A stretch of DNA of 36,351 nt, taken from an uncultured Lachnospiraceae bacterium. GTDB lineage: Bacteria > Bacillota > Clostridia > Lachnospirales > Lachnospiraceae. The notes below the pieces were generated by a model. It was not told the DNA's origin, did not search any database, and saw only the letters and a program-made list of their open reading frames with translations. The DNA is taken from the NCBI GenBank assembly GCA_902793335.1, contig CADBCZ010000028.1, positions 1 to 36,351 on the forward strand. Reading direction: 5' to 3'. A program made the position numbers and the translations under genes. This document shows positions 7,369 to 16,933 of the stretch, piece by piece (positions within the stretch are counted from its first letter, which is position 1; every line of letters starts with the position of its first letter).

Positions 7369-8799
7369 ATGAAAGACTCTGTTTTTAGTGCTGTTATTTG
7401 GGGTATTCTTGAACGGTTCTCTACACAAATTATTTCATTTTTAATTGGAATAATATTAGCTAGACTATTATCTCCGCATGATTATGGTGTAGTAGGAATT
7501 ATCACAATATTTATTGCATTTTCAAATGTCTTTATTGATGCAGGTTTTTCTAACGCAATAATAAGAAAACTTAATTGTACTGAATCTGATTATTCGACAG
7601 CATTTTTCTCAAATATCGCAATAGGTTTTTTGGTATACTCGATATTATGGCTATCAGCTCCTATTATTGCGTTTATTTTTAAGGAAAAGATATTAGAAAC
7701 GCTTATTAAAATTGCAGGTTTAAATGTCATATTTAATTCGTTATGTATTGTTCAAAATGCAATTTTAACATCAAAATTAAATATTAGGCTACAAACACTA
7801 ATTAATATAGGAGGTCAATTGCCTGCAGGATTGATAGCAATTATTCTTGCATACCATGGTTTTGGCATATATGCACTTGTAATTCAAACTATTGGGGCAT
7901 CTTTTATAAAAACGGTTTTATTGTGGACTTTTGCTGGTTGGAGGCCGCTTTCAAAATTTAGCAGAGATTCTTTTACTTATTTGTGGAATTTTGGTTCAAG
8001 ATTATTATTTGCTAATTTAATTGGCGTGATTTTCAACGAAATTAATTCAATATTGATAGGCAAATTCATTAGCAAAGATGCTTTAGGTTATTATTCAAAA
8101 GCTTCACAACTTAATACTAATGTCAGCGGGGTAAGCACAGGCGTTGTCCAGAAAATAGCGTTACCATTATTGTCAAAGTATCAAAATGATATACCGACTT
8201 TACGATTAAAATTTAGGGAAATGATGTCGTTATTATTGATGGTATTAGCCCCAATAACAGCTTTTCTCTGTTTTTCTTCTAAAGATCTGATTTGTGTCTT
8301 ATGGACTAGTCGATGGATTGAATCTGCTGACATATTCTCTTTATTGATTTTAGGATCTATTTTTTCTCCAATAAGTAGTTTAAGTTTGACGTTATTACAG
8401 GTTGTTGGAAAATCTAGCACAATACTGAAGTTAGAAGCTCCCAAAAAAGCGATATATATAATTCTGATATTTTGTGGTTTCTACTATGGCGTTATAGGAT
8501 TAGCAATCTCTTCTGTTTTTATTAATTTTGTTGCCGCCGTGGTTAATATGTTTCCTACAAAGAGTATTATTAGTTATAGTTACAAAGATCAATTCAGTGA
8601 CTTAGCTAGATATGTCCTATTTGCTTTTCCACTGGGATATTCTTTACATATTTTAACCTCAATCCAGAATATCTATTTGTCAATAATATCTTATGCGTTC
8701 TTATTTTTTTCTTCATATATTTTATTGCTTTTCTTATTTGGAGATCAAAATTTTAAAAAGCAAGTGAAACATATTCAGAAATTTGTTGGAAATGATTGA
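7369..8799 (+). CDS. wzx: Wzx-type oligosaccharide flippase (first copy)
   Basis: A 476-residue integral membrane protein of the polysaccharide transporter/MOP superfamily. It starts MKDSVFSAVIWGILERFSTQII, followed by the hallmark ARLLSPHDYGVVGI near the end of the first helix, and has about 12-14 hydrophobic segments. It would flip undecaprenyl-linked repeat units to the periplasm. I chose the ATG at 7369, five bases past the licD stop, over an upstream in-frame TTG at 7351, because the ATG puts the family-typical start at the N-terminus. It overlaps the next gene by 8 nt. Wzx sequences diverge with the glycan, so no substrate can be named. Confidence 0.85.
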   Translation: MKDSVFSAVIWGILERFSTQIISFLIGIILARLLSPHDYGVVGIITIFIAFSNVFIDAGFSNAIIRKLNCTESDYSTAFFSNIAIGFLVYSILWLSAPIIAFIFKEKILETLIKIAGLNVIFNSLCIVQNAILTSKLNIRLQTLINIGGQLPAGLIAIILAYHGFGIYALVIQTIGASFIKTVLLWTFAGWRPLSKFSRDSFTYLWNFGSRLLFANLIGVIFNEINSILIGKFISKDALGYYSKASQLNTNVSGVSTGVVQKIALPLLSKYQNDIPTLRLKFREMMSLLLMVLAPITAFLCFSSKDLICVLWTSRWIESADIFSLLILGSIFSPISSLSLTLLQVVGKSSTILKLEAPKKAIYIILIFCGFYYGVIGLAISSVFINFVAAVVNMFPTKSIISYSYKDQFSDLARYVLFAFPLGYSLHILTSIQNIYLSIISYAFLFFSSYILLLFLFGDQNFKKQVKHIQKFVGND

Positions 8800-10006
8800 T
8801 AAAATTGTAATTGCAGCATTAACATTCTTTTTAGTTGCTGACAATTATTTTTTAGATTATTATTTTACAGTTAGAATTGGTTTACTATTGTTTTCTATCT
8901 GTTTAATTCTGTTTTCCAAACAGAACTCTCCGCGTTATTTTTTAAATGGGTTATCAAAATATTATATATATATATGGTCGCTTTGCATTGGACATCTTGT
9001 TTTTATTGCCTATTTTAACTATTCACCCTTTCTTTTGATTCAAGTACCTAGGGCTATTTCAATGTTGTTCCAAACTTTTATTGGATATCTGTTATCTTAT
9101 GGTTTATTATCTTTTTATGGTTCGAAGGCTCTAAAAATACTATGTTTATCTTTTATCTGTGCATATATTGTCTGTATAGCAAAAGGTACATTAGTTTTGG
9201 GGCCTATTGGATTAATTAATTATGCTTTTGATTTTTCAGATAATAAGATTGCTGCTGAGAATTTTGAGTTAAATAAGATGTTTGAAATACATTCTTTAGG
9301 TTTAACTTTTCCCTTGTTTCTTTTATCTCATTATATGTATAAGTTTTCTAATGATAAGAAACTCTTTTCTAAAGGGGTTATCCTCTTGCTTTTATTTTTT
9401 ACATTGCTGTCTTTAAAAAGAATCTCTATTATTGCAGCAATTATAACGTATGTTATTTTTGTTATTGCTAACAAGTTGAATCTTTTGAATTTTGTAATTA
9501 AGAAATTTTTGTATTTTGCAATTATTATCGCTTTTCTTATTATAACATTTGTCTATAGCCCTTCTTTTTCGGACTTTATTAAAGAGCACAATATTAATGT
9601 GATGGGCCGTGATATTCTTTATAAGGGTATTACTGATCAAACAACATTTTCTGTTGACTATATTGGAAAAGGATGGGCTTGGGTTAGTGCCTATATGAAA
9701 TTTATGAGTGAGAATGACAATATCTTTAATGGAATTTTAGGCTTGCATAATGATATATTAAAATTGTATGTCGAACTAGGTTTTATTGGTTTTATTATTC
9801 TGTTTATTATACAGTATCGCTCTATTCCCAATTATCTTTCACGTACTAGTAAGCAACTGGCTGTATGCTATTTGTTTTTCCAAATATTTGCTTTTATCAC
9901 ATACGTTACAGATAATACTTTCCAATATTGGGATTTCCAGACTGTATTGATAGTTATACCTTTATGTTATTATTATAAGTCTACTAGTGTAAAAATAAAA
10001 AAATAG
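8792..10006 (+). CDS. wzy: Wzy-type O-antigen/capsule polymerase (first copy)
   Basis: A 404-residue polytopic membrane protein with roughly ten or more hydrophobic helices and a large loop between helices (about residues 265-320, containing GMGRDILYKGI-like polar text). That layout is typical of Wzy polymerases, which join flipped repeat units. Sequence conservation in Wzy is low, so the call rests on topology, length and its place directly after Wzx. The ATG at 8792 overlaps the Wzx stop; upstream TTG codons at 8783 and 8786 are less likely starts. Strongly A/T rich. Confidence 0.75.
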   Translation: MIDKIVIAALTFFLVADNYFLDYYFTVRIGLLLFSICLILFSKQNSPRYFLNGLSKYYIYIWSLCIGHLVFIAYFNYSPFLLIQVPRAISMLFQTFIGYLLSYGLLSFYGSKALKILCLSFICAYIVCIAKGTLVLGPIGLINYAFDFSDNKIAAENFELNKMFEIHSLGLTFPLFLLSHYMYKFSNDKKLFSKGVILLLLFFTLLSLKRISIIAAIITYVIFVIANKLNLLNFVIKKFLYFAIIIAFLIITFVYSPSFSDFIKEHNINVMGRDILYKGITDQTTFSVDYIGKGWAWVSAYMKFMSENDNIFNGILGLHNDILKLYVELGFIGFIILFIIQYRSIPNYLSRTSKQLAVCYLFFQIFAFITYVTDNTFQYWDFQTVLIVIPLCYYYKSTSVKIKK

Positions 10007-10013
10007 TATAATT

Positions 10014-11060
10014 ATGTTCCCCAAAGTAAGTATTATACTCCCTATTTATAATGTCGAGAAGTATTTGGACAAATGTCTTGATACTTTGGTTAATCAAACA
10101 CTTAAAGAGATTGAAATCATTTGTGTGATTGATAAGTCTCCTGATAATAGTATTGATATTTGTAAGAAATGGGCTGCAGAGGATAACAGAATTGTCATTA
10201 TAGATAAACCTATAAATGAAGGTCTAGGACTTACTAGAAACGCAGGTCTTGAAGTGGCAACTGGTGAATACGTTGCTTTTGTCGATTCTGACGACTATGT
10301 TGACGTTGAAATGTATGAGAATTTATACTCATTCGCCAAAGAGTATAAATTAGACGCTTCATTTTGCAATTATGCTAGAGATACAAATGGTAGTATTTCA
10401 AGTTCGAATGAACCAACAAAAGAACTATTTTTTGATAATCATTTCAAAACGACTCAATTTATGTTGGATATGGTTGGTCCAGAACCATCTTATCCACATG
10501 ATGTCAAATATCTTGTATCAGTGTGGAGATCCATATATTTGAATAAGATTATTAAGGAGTATCATATTAAATTCGAGTCGGAACGAAACGTGGTTTCTGA
10601 AGACATTTTTTGGAATATTGATTTTTTGATGCATACAAACAGATCAGGCTATATTCCCTTTGTTGGGTATTATTATCGATATAATACAGTATCACTTTCG
10701 AGAACTTATAATCATGAAAAAGCAAATAAGATGCTGGATATGCTTTGTCTTATTCGTGAAAAACTAAATTCGTATTTTCCAAATGACTGTTCTGCTTACT
10801 TATTGAATTATCAAAGAATGGTATTTTATATTTTTAGAAACTTGATAAAATACGAGTCTGTTGTAAATATTGAAAACAACAGGCAGAAACATATTAAGGC
10901 ATTACTTGAGAATTCATTGATACATGACGTCATGAGTGAATATCCCATAAGCAAAATGACCATTGATAGAAGATTTTTTTCTTTTTGCATGAAAAAGAAA
11001 TTAGTTCGCCTTCTTATTACAATTTCACTATTAGACAATTATAGACATCGTTTTATATAA
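10014..11060 (+). CDS. Family 2 glycosyltransferase
   Basis: A 348-residue GT-A fold (GT2) enzyme. It opens VSIILPIYNVEKYLDKCLDTLVNQTL, the typical nucleotide-binding start, and has the metal-binding DSDD at 91-94 in FVDSDDYVD. The usual DDGSTD loop reads IDKSPDNS. A C-terminal extension (about 230-348) is basic and helical and probably contacts the membrane or acceptor. It adds one sugar to the lipid-linked repeat unit; donor and acceptor cannot be read from sequence. It starts 7 bp after the polymerase gene. Confidence 0.85.
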   Translation: MFPKVSIILPIYNVEKYLDKCLDTLVNQTLKEIEIICVIDKSPDNSIDICKKWAAEDNRIVIIDKPINEGLGLTRNAGLEVATGEYVAFVDSDDYVDVEMYENLYSFAKEYKLDASFCNYARDTNGSISSSNEPTKELFFDNHFKTTQFMLDMVGPEPSYPHDVKYLVSVWRSIYLNKIIKEYHIKFESERNVVSEDIFWNIDFLMHTNRSGYIPFVGYYYRYNTVSLSRTYNHEKANKMLDMLCLIREKLNSYFPNDCSAYLLNYQRMVFYIFRNLIKYESVVNIENNRQKHIKALLENSLIHDVMSEYPISKMTIDRRFFSFCMKKKLVRLLITISLLDNYRHRFI

Positions 11061-11078
11061 TTTTGCAACACTAGTATT

Positions 11079-12044
11079 ATGTTTAAAGTATCTTCTATCA
11101 AAGACAAGATTTATGCGAAACTTATAAACATAGAAAAAGAATACAAGCAAAAAAAGTATTTCTTTGGACGCTTTCGTGCATTGTTGTATTCCGTATCTTT
11201 TTATTTAGGGGCCATTGCATTTCTTAAGCATAAAGCAATTCTATGTTTTTTGAATAAAAACATTATCACGATTCAAGACCGAAAATATAAGAATTCCGAG
11301 TTCCTAACAAACAATAGTGTCTCTAGCACGTTATGTGGGGAACGGATTTCTGATGATTGCAAAATATGGATTATGTGGTGGCAAGGTGCTGACCACATGC
11401 CTCCAATTGTGCAATCTTGTTATAATTCTGTTTTACAACATAAAGGTAACCATGAAGTAATTCTGCTTGACCAGTATAATTATAGTAATTACATAGAAAT
11501 CCCTGATGAAATAATAAATAAAATAAAAAGGATTGAAAGGATTGCATATGTAAGTGACTTGGTCAGATTTGGATTGCTTTCTAAATATGGTGGTATTTGG
11601 CTTGATTCAACTATTTTTATATCAAATGAAATTAAAGGCTTTGAAGTTTCTCTTTATAGTATAAGACATGCAAATGGGATGCCGCGTTTTGTGTTAAATG
11701 GTGACAAGTGGTCTTCGTATATGTTTGCCTCAACTAAAGATCATCCATTTACAACGGCTGTATTCGAAAGTCTACTAGAGTATTTTAATAAGTTTGATTA
11801 TTTGGTTGATTATCTTTTAACTGATTATTTGATAGCAAACATGTACTTAAGTAATAGAATGTTTAAGTATTATATAGATGTTTTACCTTTAGACAATCCT
11901 AATTCTTTACAATTGTTACTTGAAAGAGATATGCCATTGAATGAACTAAGATTGAAGGAAATCCTAAAAACAAATACATATCACAAATTAGATTGGAGAT
12001 TAAATATTAAACCCAACAGCATGCTTTCTTATGTATTAAAATAA
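11079..12044 (+). CDS. Capsular polysaccharide synthesis glycosyltransferase (GT32-like)
   Basis: A 321-residue protein resembling the capsular polysaccharide synthesis family (PF05704) and GT32-type transferases. Key marks are IWIMWWQGADHMPPIVQSCYNSV (about 96-118, conserved WWQG...P) and RIAYVSDLVRFGLLSKYGGIWLDS (about 154-177), in which the aspartate of YGGIWLD plays the DxD-like metal role. Length fits the family. It follows the GT2 by 18 bp and precedes the CDP-sugar block by 33 bp. The sugar transferred is unknown. Confidence 0.8.
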   Translation: MFKVSSIKDKIYAKLINIEKEYKQKKYFFGRFRALLYSVSFYLGAIAFLKHKAILCFLNKNIITIQDRKYKNSEFLTNNSVSSTLCGERISDDCKIWIMWWQGADHMPPIVQSCYNSVLQHKGNHEVILLDQYNYSNYIEIPDEIINKIKRIERIAYVSDLVRFGLLSKYGGIWLDSTIFISNEIKGFEVSLYSIRHANGMPRFVLNGDKWSSYMFASTKDHPFTTAVFESLLEYFNKFDYLVDYLLTDYLIANMYLSNRMFKYYIDVLPLDNPNSLQLLLERDMPLNELRLKEILKTNTYHKLDWRLNIKPNSMLSYVLK

Positions 12045-12077
12045 GTAAGTACTGCTTCTAATTAAGTAAATACAACA

Positions 12078-12899
12078 ATGAAAGTAGTTCTTCTTGCAGG
12101 CGGTTTTGGCTCCCGTATTTCTGAGGAATCTCAGTTTAAACCAAAGCCAATGATTGAAATCGGTGGAATGCCTATTATTTGGCATATCATGAAGGAGTAT
12201 GCTTATTATGGACATACAGAGTTTATTGTATGTGCCGGTTATAAACAGGAGTATATTAAGGAATGGTTTGCTAACTATTTCCTACATAATTCTGATGTTA
12301 CCTTCGACTATAGAAATGGTAAGAATGAAATGACTGTTCACCAAACGAATATGGAGCCTTGGAGGGTTACAGTCGTGGATACAGGTTATAATACTATGAC
12401 TGGTGGCCGCATCAAAAGGATCCAGAAATATGTTGGTGATGAGACATTCATGATGACATATGGCGATGGCGTCTGTGATGTGGAAATCGATAAACTTTTG
12501 GAGTATCATAAGTCACATGGTAAGATTGCTACTCTTACAGCAGTAAAAATGGTGCAGGATAAGGGCGTGCTTGATATCCAAGGAGGTGCAGTTACTGCAT
12601 TTCGTGAAAAGAATTCTGCAGATGGCGCACCTATAAATGCGGGTTATATGGTTCTGGAGCCTAAGGTGTTTGATTATCTTACAGACGACACTTGTGTTTT
12701 CGAGAAGGTTGCCCTTACCAAGCTTGCTGAAGAGGGACAGTTGATGTCATATATTCACGAAGGATTCTGGCAATGTATGGATAATATCCGAGAGAAGAAT
12801 ATGCTTGAAAAGTTTTTGGCAGAAAACAAAGCTCCATGGAAACGATGGGATCGTAGTATTCCAAGTATCGAGGCAAGAAAACTCACAGGGAATTTATAA
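12078..12899 (+). CDS. rfbF: Glucose-1-phosphate cytidylyltransferase
   Basis: A 273-residue enzyme making CDP-glucose from CTP and glucose 1-phosphate (RfbF/DdhA family). It opens MKVVLLAGGFGSRISEESQFKPKPM, the nucleotidyltransferase signature with the family-specific spacing, and has YGDGVCDV for metal binding and EGFWQCMDNIREKN near the end. It is slightly longer at the C-terminus than typical homologues. It is followed 12 bp later by CDP-glucose 4,6-dehydratase, which confirms the pathway. Base composition is more balanced than in the upstream wzx/wzy genes, as is common for nucleotide-sugar genes in such clusters. Confidence 0.95.
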   Translation: MKVVLLAGGFGSRISEESQFKPKPMIEIGGMPIIWHIMKEYAYYGHTEFIVCAGYKQEYIKEWFANYFLHNSDVTFDYRNGKNEMTVHQTNMEPWRVTVVDTGYNTMTGGRIKRIQKYVGDETFMMTYGDGVCDVEIDKLLEYHKSHGKIATLTAVKMVQDKGVLDIQGGAVTAFREKNSADGAPINAGYMVLEPKVFDYLTDDTCVFEKVALTKLAEEGQLMSYIHEGFWQCMDNIREKNMLEKFLAENKAPWKRWDRSIPSIEARKLTGNL

Positions 12900-12911
12900 A
12901 AAGAAGACAGC

Positions 12912-13988
12912 ATGATAGATATTTTTGATAGTTTTTACAAAGGAAAAAAAGTCCTTGTTACTGGACATACAGGTTTCAAAGGTTCTTGGCTTTCTATTTG
13001 GCTTCATGAGTTAGGAGCTGAAGTAATAGGTATAGGTCTTGATCCTTATTCAGAGAAAGACAACTTCGTTCTTTCGAATATTGGCAAGAAGATTAAGGCT
13101 GATATTCGTGCTGATATTTGCAATGGCGAGAAGATGAAGCAAATCTTTGCAGAATATCAACCAGAGATTGTATTTCATCTTGCAGCACAGCCTCTTGTCC
13201 GTTTGAGTTACGAGCAACCAGTTGAGACTTATCAAACAAATGTAATGGGGACTATCAACATCATGGAAGCCATTAGAGCAACTAAGAGTGTCAAAATTGG
13301 CGTAATGATTACAACTGACAAGTGCTATGACAACAAGGAACAGCTAAAAGGATATGTGGAAACAGATCCTTTTGGTGGTTATGATCCATATTCTTCTTCT
13401 AAGGGGGCTTGTGAGATTGCAATTCAGAGTTGGAGAAGAAGCTTCTTTAACCCTAAAGATTATGGTAACACGCACAATGTTTCGTTAGCCTCTGTTCGTG
13501 CTGGTAATGTAATTGGTGGTGGTGACTGGGCAAAGGATCGTATCATCCCTGATTGCATCCGCGCTTTGGAGACAACGAAGGTCATTGATATTCGATCTCC
13601 AAAAGCTATCCGTCCGTGGGAACATGTTCTCGAACCTCTCTCTGGTTATATGCTTCTCGCACAGAAAATGTGGGATAGTCCTACCGAATATTGTGAAGGA
13701 TGGAATTTCGGTCCTGAGGCAGACAGCGTACTTACAGTGTGGAATGTCGCATCTGCCATCATCGACAACTTTGGATTTGGTAAGTTGAAAGATGTTTCAG
13801 ATCCGAATGCGCTCCATGAAGCAAACTTATTGATGCTTAATATTGAGAAAGCAAAAACTCGCTTGGGGTGGAAGCCAAGACTTAACGCAAAACAGTGTGC
13901 TGTTCTGACATCAGACTGGTATAAGAGATACAAGACAGAAAATGTATATGACCTCTGTTTGGAGGAGATTAATAAATTTATCGGATAA
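12912..13988 (+). CDS. rfbG: CDP-glucose 4,6-dehydratase
   Basis: A 358-residue extended SDR that converts CDP-glucose to CDP-4-keto-6-deoxyglucose (RfbG/DdhB). The dinucleotide loop is TGHTGFKGSWL (17-27), distinctive for this family. HLAAQPLVRLSY follows, then TTDKCYDN (about 134-141) and the catalytic Y160-SSS-K164. The gene ends flush against the next start codon (13988/13989), indicating one transcript. The product is the branch point for CDP-deoxyhexoses. Confidence 0.95.
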   Translation: MIDIFDSFYKGKKVLVTGHTGFKGSWLSIWLHELGAEVIGIGLDPYSEKDNFVLSNIGKKIKADIRADICNGEKMKQIFAEYQPEIVFHLAAQPLVRLSYEQPVETYQTNVMGTINIMEAIRATKSVKIGVMITTDKCYDNKEQLKGYVETDPFGGYDPYSSSKGACEIAIQSWRRSFFNPKDYGNTHNVSLASVRAGNVIGGGDWAKDRIIPDCIRALETTKVIDIRSPKAIRPWEHVLEPLSGYMLLAQKMWDSPTEYCEGWNFGPEADSVLTVWNVASAIIDNFGFGKLKDVSDPNALHEANLLMLNIEKAKTRLGWKPRLNAKQCAVLTSDWYKRYKTENVYDLCLEEINKFIG

Positions 13989-14879
13989 ATGAAGATTTCT
14001 ATTTTAGGTACAAATGGTTTCCTTTCTACTGCCATAGCTACGTATGCAAACAGAAATGGGTGGTTACTGGATATGTATGGACTTGACGTTCCTACTGGAC
14101 ATAAGTGCGCTAACTTTTACAAGGTTAATCTTATGGATGCAGAATTGGACTGTAAAGGTCTACTAGATTCTGATATTATTGTTTATGCAATAGGTGCTGG
14201 CATCCAAGCTAACTTGAAAGAGGGATTTAATCTGATATACAATCTTAACGTCACGGCTCCTGTAACTATCTGCAATAAACTGAAAGAACTTGGTTATAAG
14301 GGCGTTTTTGTGACATTTGGAAGTGTGTTCGAGATGGGGGAAACAAAGGAAGAGAGGCTCTTCAATGAGGAGGATATATTGACGTCAACTGCATCTGCTC
14401 CAAGTGATTATGTTGTGTCTAAGCGTATGCTTACTCGCTTTGTAACTAGTTATAAGCATGAGTTCACGCATTGGCATTTCATTATTCCTACAATTTATGG
14501 GGCGGGAGAAAACCCTAAACGCTTGATACCTTATGTGATTAGTGCGATAAAAAATAATGAGGAACTTCATTTTACAGCAGGTGATCAGACACGCCAATAT
14601 GTGCATGTTACAGAAGTTCCCCGTATGATGGAATTAGCTTTCAAAGAGAATTTGCCTTCAGGCATGTACAATATTGAGGGTAAGGAAACGCTTACAGTAA
14701 AAGAAATTGTTACAGAGATCCACCATTATTACGGAAAAGAAGTACCAGATGGATGTTTTGGTAGTGTTCAGCGTTCAGATGTAGGAATGAAATATCTGGC
14801 ATTGAAAGGGGAAAAGCTGCGCGATGCCATAGGCTTCAATGCTACTGTAAAGATTACTGATGTCATAAATACATACTAA
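13989..14879 (+). CDS. NAD-dependent epimerase/reductase acting on a CDP-6-deoxyhexose
   Basis: A 296-residue SDR. The cofactor loop is GTNGFLS (7-13) and the catalytic pair is Y141-VVS-K145. The C-terminal RQYVHVTEV and late QRSDVGMKYLALKGEKL are reminiscent of abequose/paratose synthase-type CDP-4-keto reductases. It lies between RfbG and a cupin with no gap on either side, so it probably reduces the 4-keto group of a CDP-4-keto-6-deoxysugar. The 3-dehydrase RfbH needed for 3,6-dideoxyhexoses is not in the window. The product is therefore more likely a CDP-6-deoxyhexose, unless RfbH is elsewhere. The exact stereochemistry is not predictable. Confidence 0.75.
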   Translation: MKISILGTNGFLSTAIATYANRNGWLLDMYGLDVPTGHKCANFYKVNLMDAELDCKGLLDSDIIVYAIGAGIQANLKEGFNLIYNLNVTAPVTICNKLKELGYKGVFVTFGSVFEMGETKEERLFNEEDILTSTASAPSDYVVSKRMLTRFVTSYKHEFTHWHFIIPTIYGAGENPKRLIPYVISAIKNNEELHFTAGDQTRQYVHVTEVPRMMELAFKENLPSGMYNIEGKETLTVKEIVTEIHHYYGKEVPDGCFGSVQRSDVGMKYLALKGEKLRDAIGFNATVKITDVINTY

Positions 14880-15284
14880 ATGTCACAGATACAAAATGTT
14901 AAAATCATCCCTCGTCGTTTGATAAAGGATGATAGAGGTTGGTTCCTGAAAGCAATAACAGGCATGGAAGAGAATATCCCTTCCCATACAGGTGAGGTAT
15001 ATCTTACAATGGGCAAACCTGGTCAGGCAAAGGGAGGGCATTATCATCCTGAGGCAGTAGAATGGTTCATCGTTATTGAGGGTTCTGCTATCCTTAAGTT
15101 GGAAGATATAGAAACCCATGAGCGTAGGGACATAGTTATGTCATTAGATAATGCAATTACAGTGTATATACCTAACAACGTCGCTCATGTCGTGGTTAAT
15201 AATAGTGATAACGATTTTATTTTGTTGGCATATACAGATAAGTTGTATGATCCAGCAGACACAATAGCTTATAAAATAGAATAG
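14880..15284 (+). CDS. Cupin sugar isomerase/epimerase (FdtA/WxcM or RmlC-like)
   Basis: A 134-residue single-domain cupin. It has GGHYHPEAVEWFIVIEGSA (about 52-70), whose H54 and H56 sit where related sugar isomerases carry catalytic or ligand histidines, then IYIPN-like TVYIPNNVAHVVVNN. Small cupins of this kind include 3,4-ketoisomerases and 3- or 5-epimerases of NDP-4-keto-6-deoxysugars. The ATG abuts the stop of the SDR gene and its own stop abuts the next ATG, so it belongs to the CDP-sugar block. It would change configuration or keto position on CDP-4-keto-6-deoxyglucose before reduction. Confidence 0.7.
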   Translation: MSQIQNVKIIPRRLIKDDRGWFLKAITGMEENIPSHTGEVYLTMGKPGQAKGGHYHPEAVEWFIVIEGSAILKLEDIETHERRDIVMSLDNAITVYIPNNVAHVVVNNSDNDFILLAYTDKLYDPADTIAYKIE

Positions 15285-16262
15285 ATGAATAAATTGATTT
15301 CAATAGCAATCCCAACCTTAAATAGAAGAGAACTACTTAAGTTTACGCTTAGCCACTTCATATCACAGATAGAGCCTGTTAAAGATAATGTTGAACTGGT
15401 AGTTTGTAACAATGCTTCAGAGGATGGAACGGATAAAATGCTAACTGAACTAAAGAAGAAGTATGATTGGTTAGTTATTCATAATTGTAATGAACGATTG
15501 CCTTTAGGTGATAATTTCAAGAGAGCAGTATCTTTTTCTTTAGGTAAGTATGTAATATTGTGGGGTGATGATGATATTCCTGCACCAGGGCTCATTGGCT
15601 ATTTAATAGATTTGGTAGCAAAATTACCAAACATTTCACTTTTTTATTTTAACAGGCTTGTCGGTTATGAAGAGGGAAATTCACTTAAAGCCTTAACATT
15701 ATACGAAAACAGATATGATGGTATCCGAAAGATATATGATGATTCTACAGAATTTATAACTGAAAACTTTTGGGGTGCCACCTTTATGTCTGCCATGATG
15801 TTTACTCGTGAAGTGTGGGAAAGAGGCTTGTCGTTCGATACCTCATCACATTATGGATTTGAATTCATGGGTATTCTTTATTATGGGAATAAAGGAGGTA
15901 ATATTGATTATGAGAACTATCCACTTTGTATTCAACGTAAAGTGGCTAAACGCGCTTGGGGTACTGATTGGCCTATTTATGCGCTACTGGGACTTCCAAA
16001 TATGTCCAAGGATTTGGAAAAGGAAGGACTGTTTGATGATGGATTGAATGTGTGGAACCGCAAATACAATAAGTTTATACTATTCTGCTACATCTTAATG
16101 TCTGCTGCAACAGACAAGAAAAAGTTTAAACCTTATTGCTCACAATTTGCCAGCTATCAGAAAGGTGTATTAAGAAAGGCTCTAGTTTATCTCATAATAT
16201 ATCTGATGCCAGGGTTTGTTTACAATCTTTCTAGAAAAATATTGTTTAGTTTGAAAAGATAA
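15285..16262 (+). CDS. Family 2 glycosyltransferase, abequosyltransferase-like
   Basis: A 325-residue GT2 enzyme opening ISIAIPTLNRRELLKFTLSHF, with VCNNASEDGTD (40-50) and the metal motif GDDD (94-97) in ILWGDDDIPAPG. The overall look (NNASxDGT, WGDDD, late aromatic region) resembles RfbV/WbaV-type abequosyltransferases, which use CDP-dideoxyhexoses. Placed directly after the CDP-6-deoxyhexose genes with zero spacing, it is the best candidate to transfer that sugar. A C-terminal hydrophobic basic stretch (VLRKALVYLIIYLMPGF) probably associates with the membrane. Confidence 0.75.
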   Translation: MNKLISIAIPTLNRRELLKFTLSHFISQIEPVKDNVELVVCNNASEDGTDKMLTELKKKYDWLVIHNCNERLPLGDNFKRAVSFSLGKYVILWGDDDIPAPGLIGYLIDLVAKLPNISLFYFNRLVGYEEGNSLKALTLYENRYDGIRKIYDDSTEFITENFWGATFMSAMMFTREVWERGLSFDTSSHYGFEFMGILYYGNKGGNIDYENYPLCIQRKVAKRAWGTDWPIYALLGLPNMSKDLEKEGLFDDGLNVWNRKYNKFILFCYILMSAATDKKKFKPYCSQFASYQKGVLRKALVYLIIYLMPGFVYNLSRKILFSLKR

Positions 16263-16270
16263 TAAATATT

Positions 16271-16927
16271 ATGCTAAGAATATTGTTATCTTTACCGAAG
16301 GTTATTTGGTTTAATTTTCGATATCTTCCATTTAAAATAGCTGTTAAGCTGCCGATATTCCTAACCTATAACACACAGGTTAATATCAAGGGAACTATCA
16401 ATTATTTGGGTCCTTTAAAAATGGCGAGTGTGAGAATAGGCTTCCATCGAGCAGACGGATGCAACTTATCTGATGAAACTCAGCTCGTTATCAGGAAGCA
16501 TGGAACTTTGTCAATAAATGGAACTGCACACATCGGTAATGGATCAAAAATTATTGTTGATAAAAAAGCAAACCTTTCATTAGGTGATAATTTCGCTATT
16601 TCTGCCTCCTCAAAGATTTTGTGCTATAAACAGATCTCTTTTGGTAATGATATTCAACTTTCGTGGGGAAATGTTATCATGGACAGTGACACTCATTCCA
16701 TTCATGATAAAGAAGGAAATGTAATAAACTTTCCGAAATCTATTGTTCTAGACAATAAAATATGGACTGGATGTAATGTCCTAATTCTTAAAGGAATTCA
16801 TATTCCTTCTAATTGCGTAATTGGGGCAAATAGCATATTAAGTATTAATAGTTTTAATCCAAATTCTATAATTGCTGGATGTCCGGCAAAATCAATAAAA
16901 GAAATTGGAGGATTTATAATAGATTAG
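16271..16927 (+). CDS. Left-handed beta-helix O-acyltransferase
   Basis: A 218-residue hexapeptide-repeat acyltransferase (WbbJ-like, usually acetyl-CoA dependent). Successive isoleucine-patch turns are visible from about residue 75 (GTLSINGTAHIGNGSKIIVDKKANLSLGDN) to the C-terminus (NCVIGANSILSIN). The active-site segment is DSDTHSIHD (138-146), and the capping AGCPAKSIKEIGG is typical. It would O-acetylate a sugar of the repeat unit. The N-terminal 35 residues are basic and hydrophobic and may hold it at the membrane. It starts 8 bp after the GT2. Confidence 0.85.
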   Translation: MLRILLSLPKVIWFNFRYLPFKIAVKLPIFLTYNTQVNIKGTINYLGPLKMASVRIGFHRADGCNLSDETQLVIRKHGTLSINGTAHIGNGSKIIVDKKANLSLGDNFAISASSKILCYKQISFGNDIQLSWGNVIMDSDTHSIHDKEGNVINFPKSIVLDNKIWTGCNVLILKGIHIPSNCVIGANSILSINSFNPNSIIAGCPAKSIKEIGGFIID

Positions 16928-16933
16928 ATTGAT

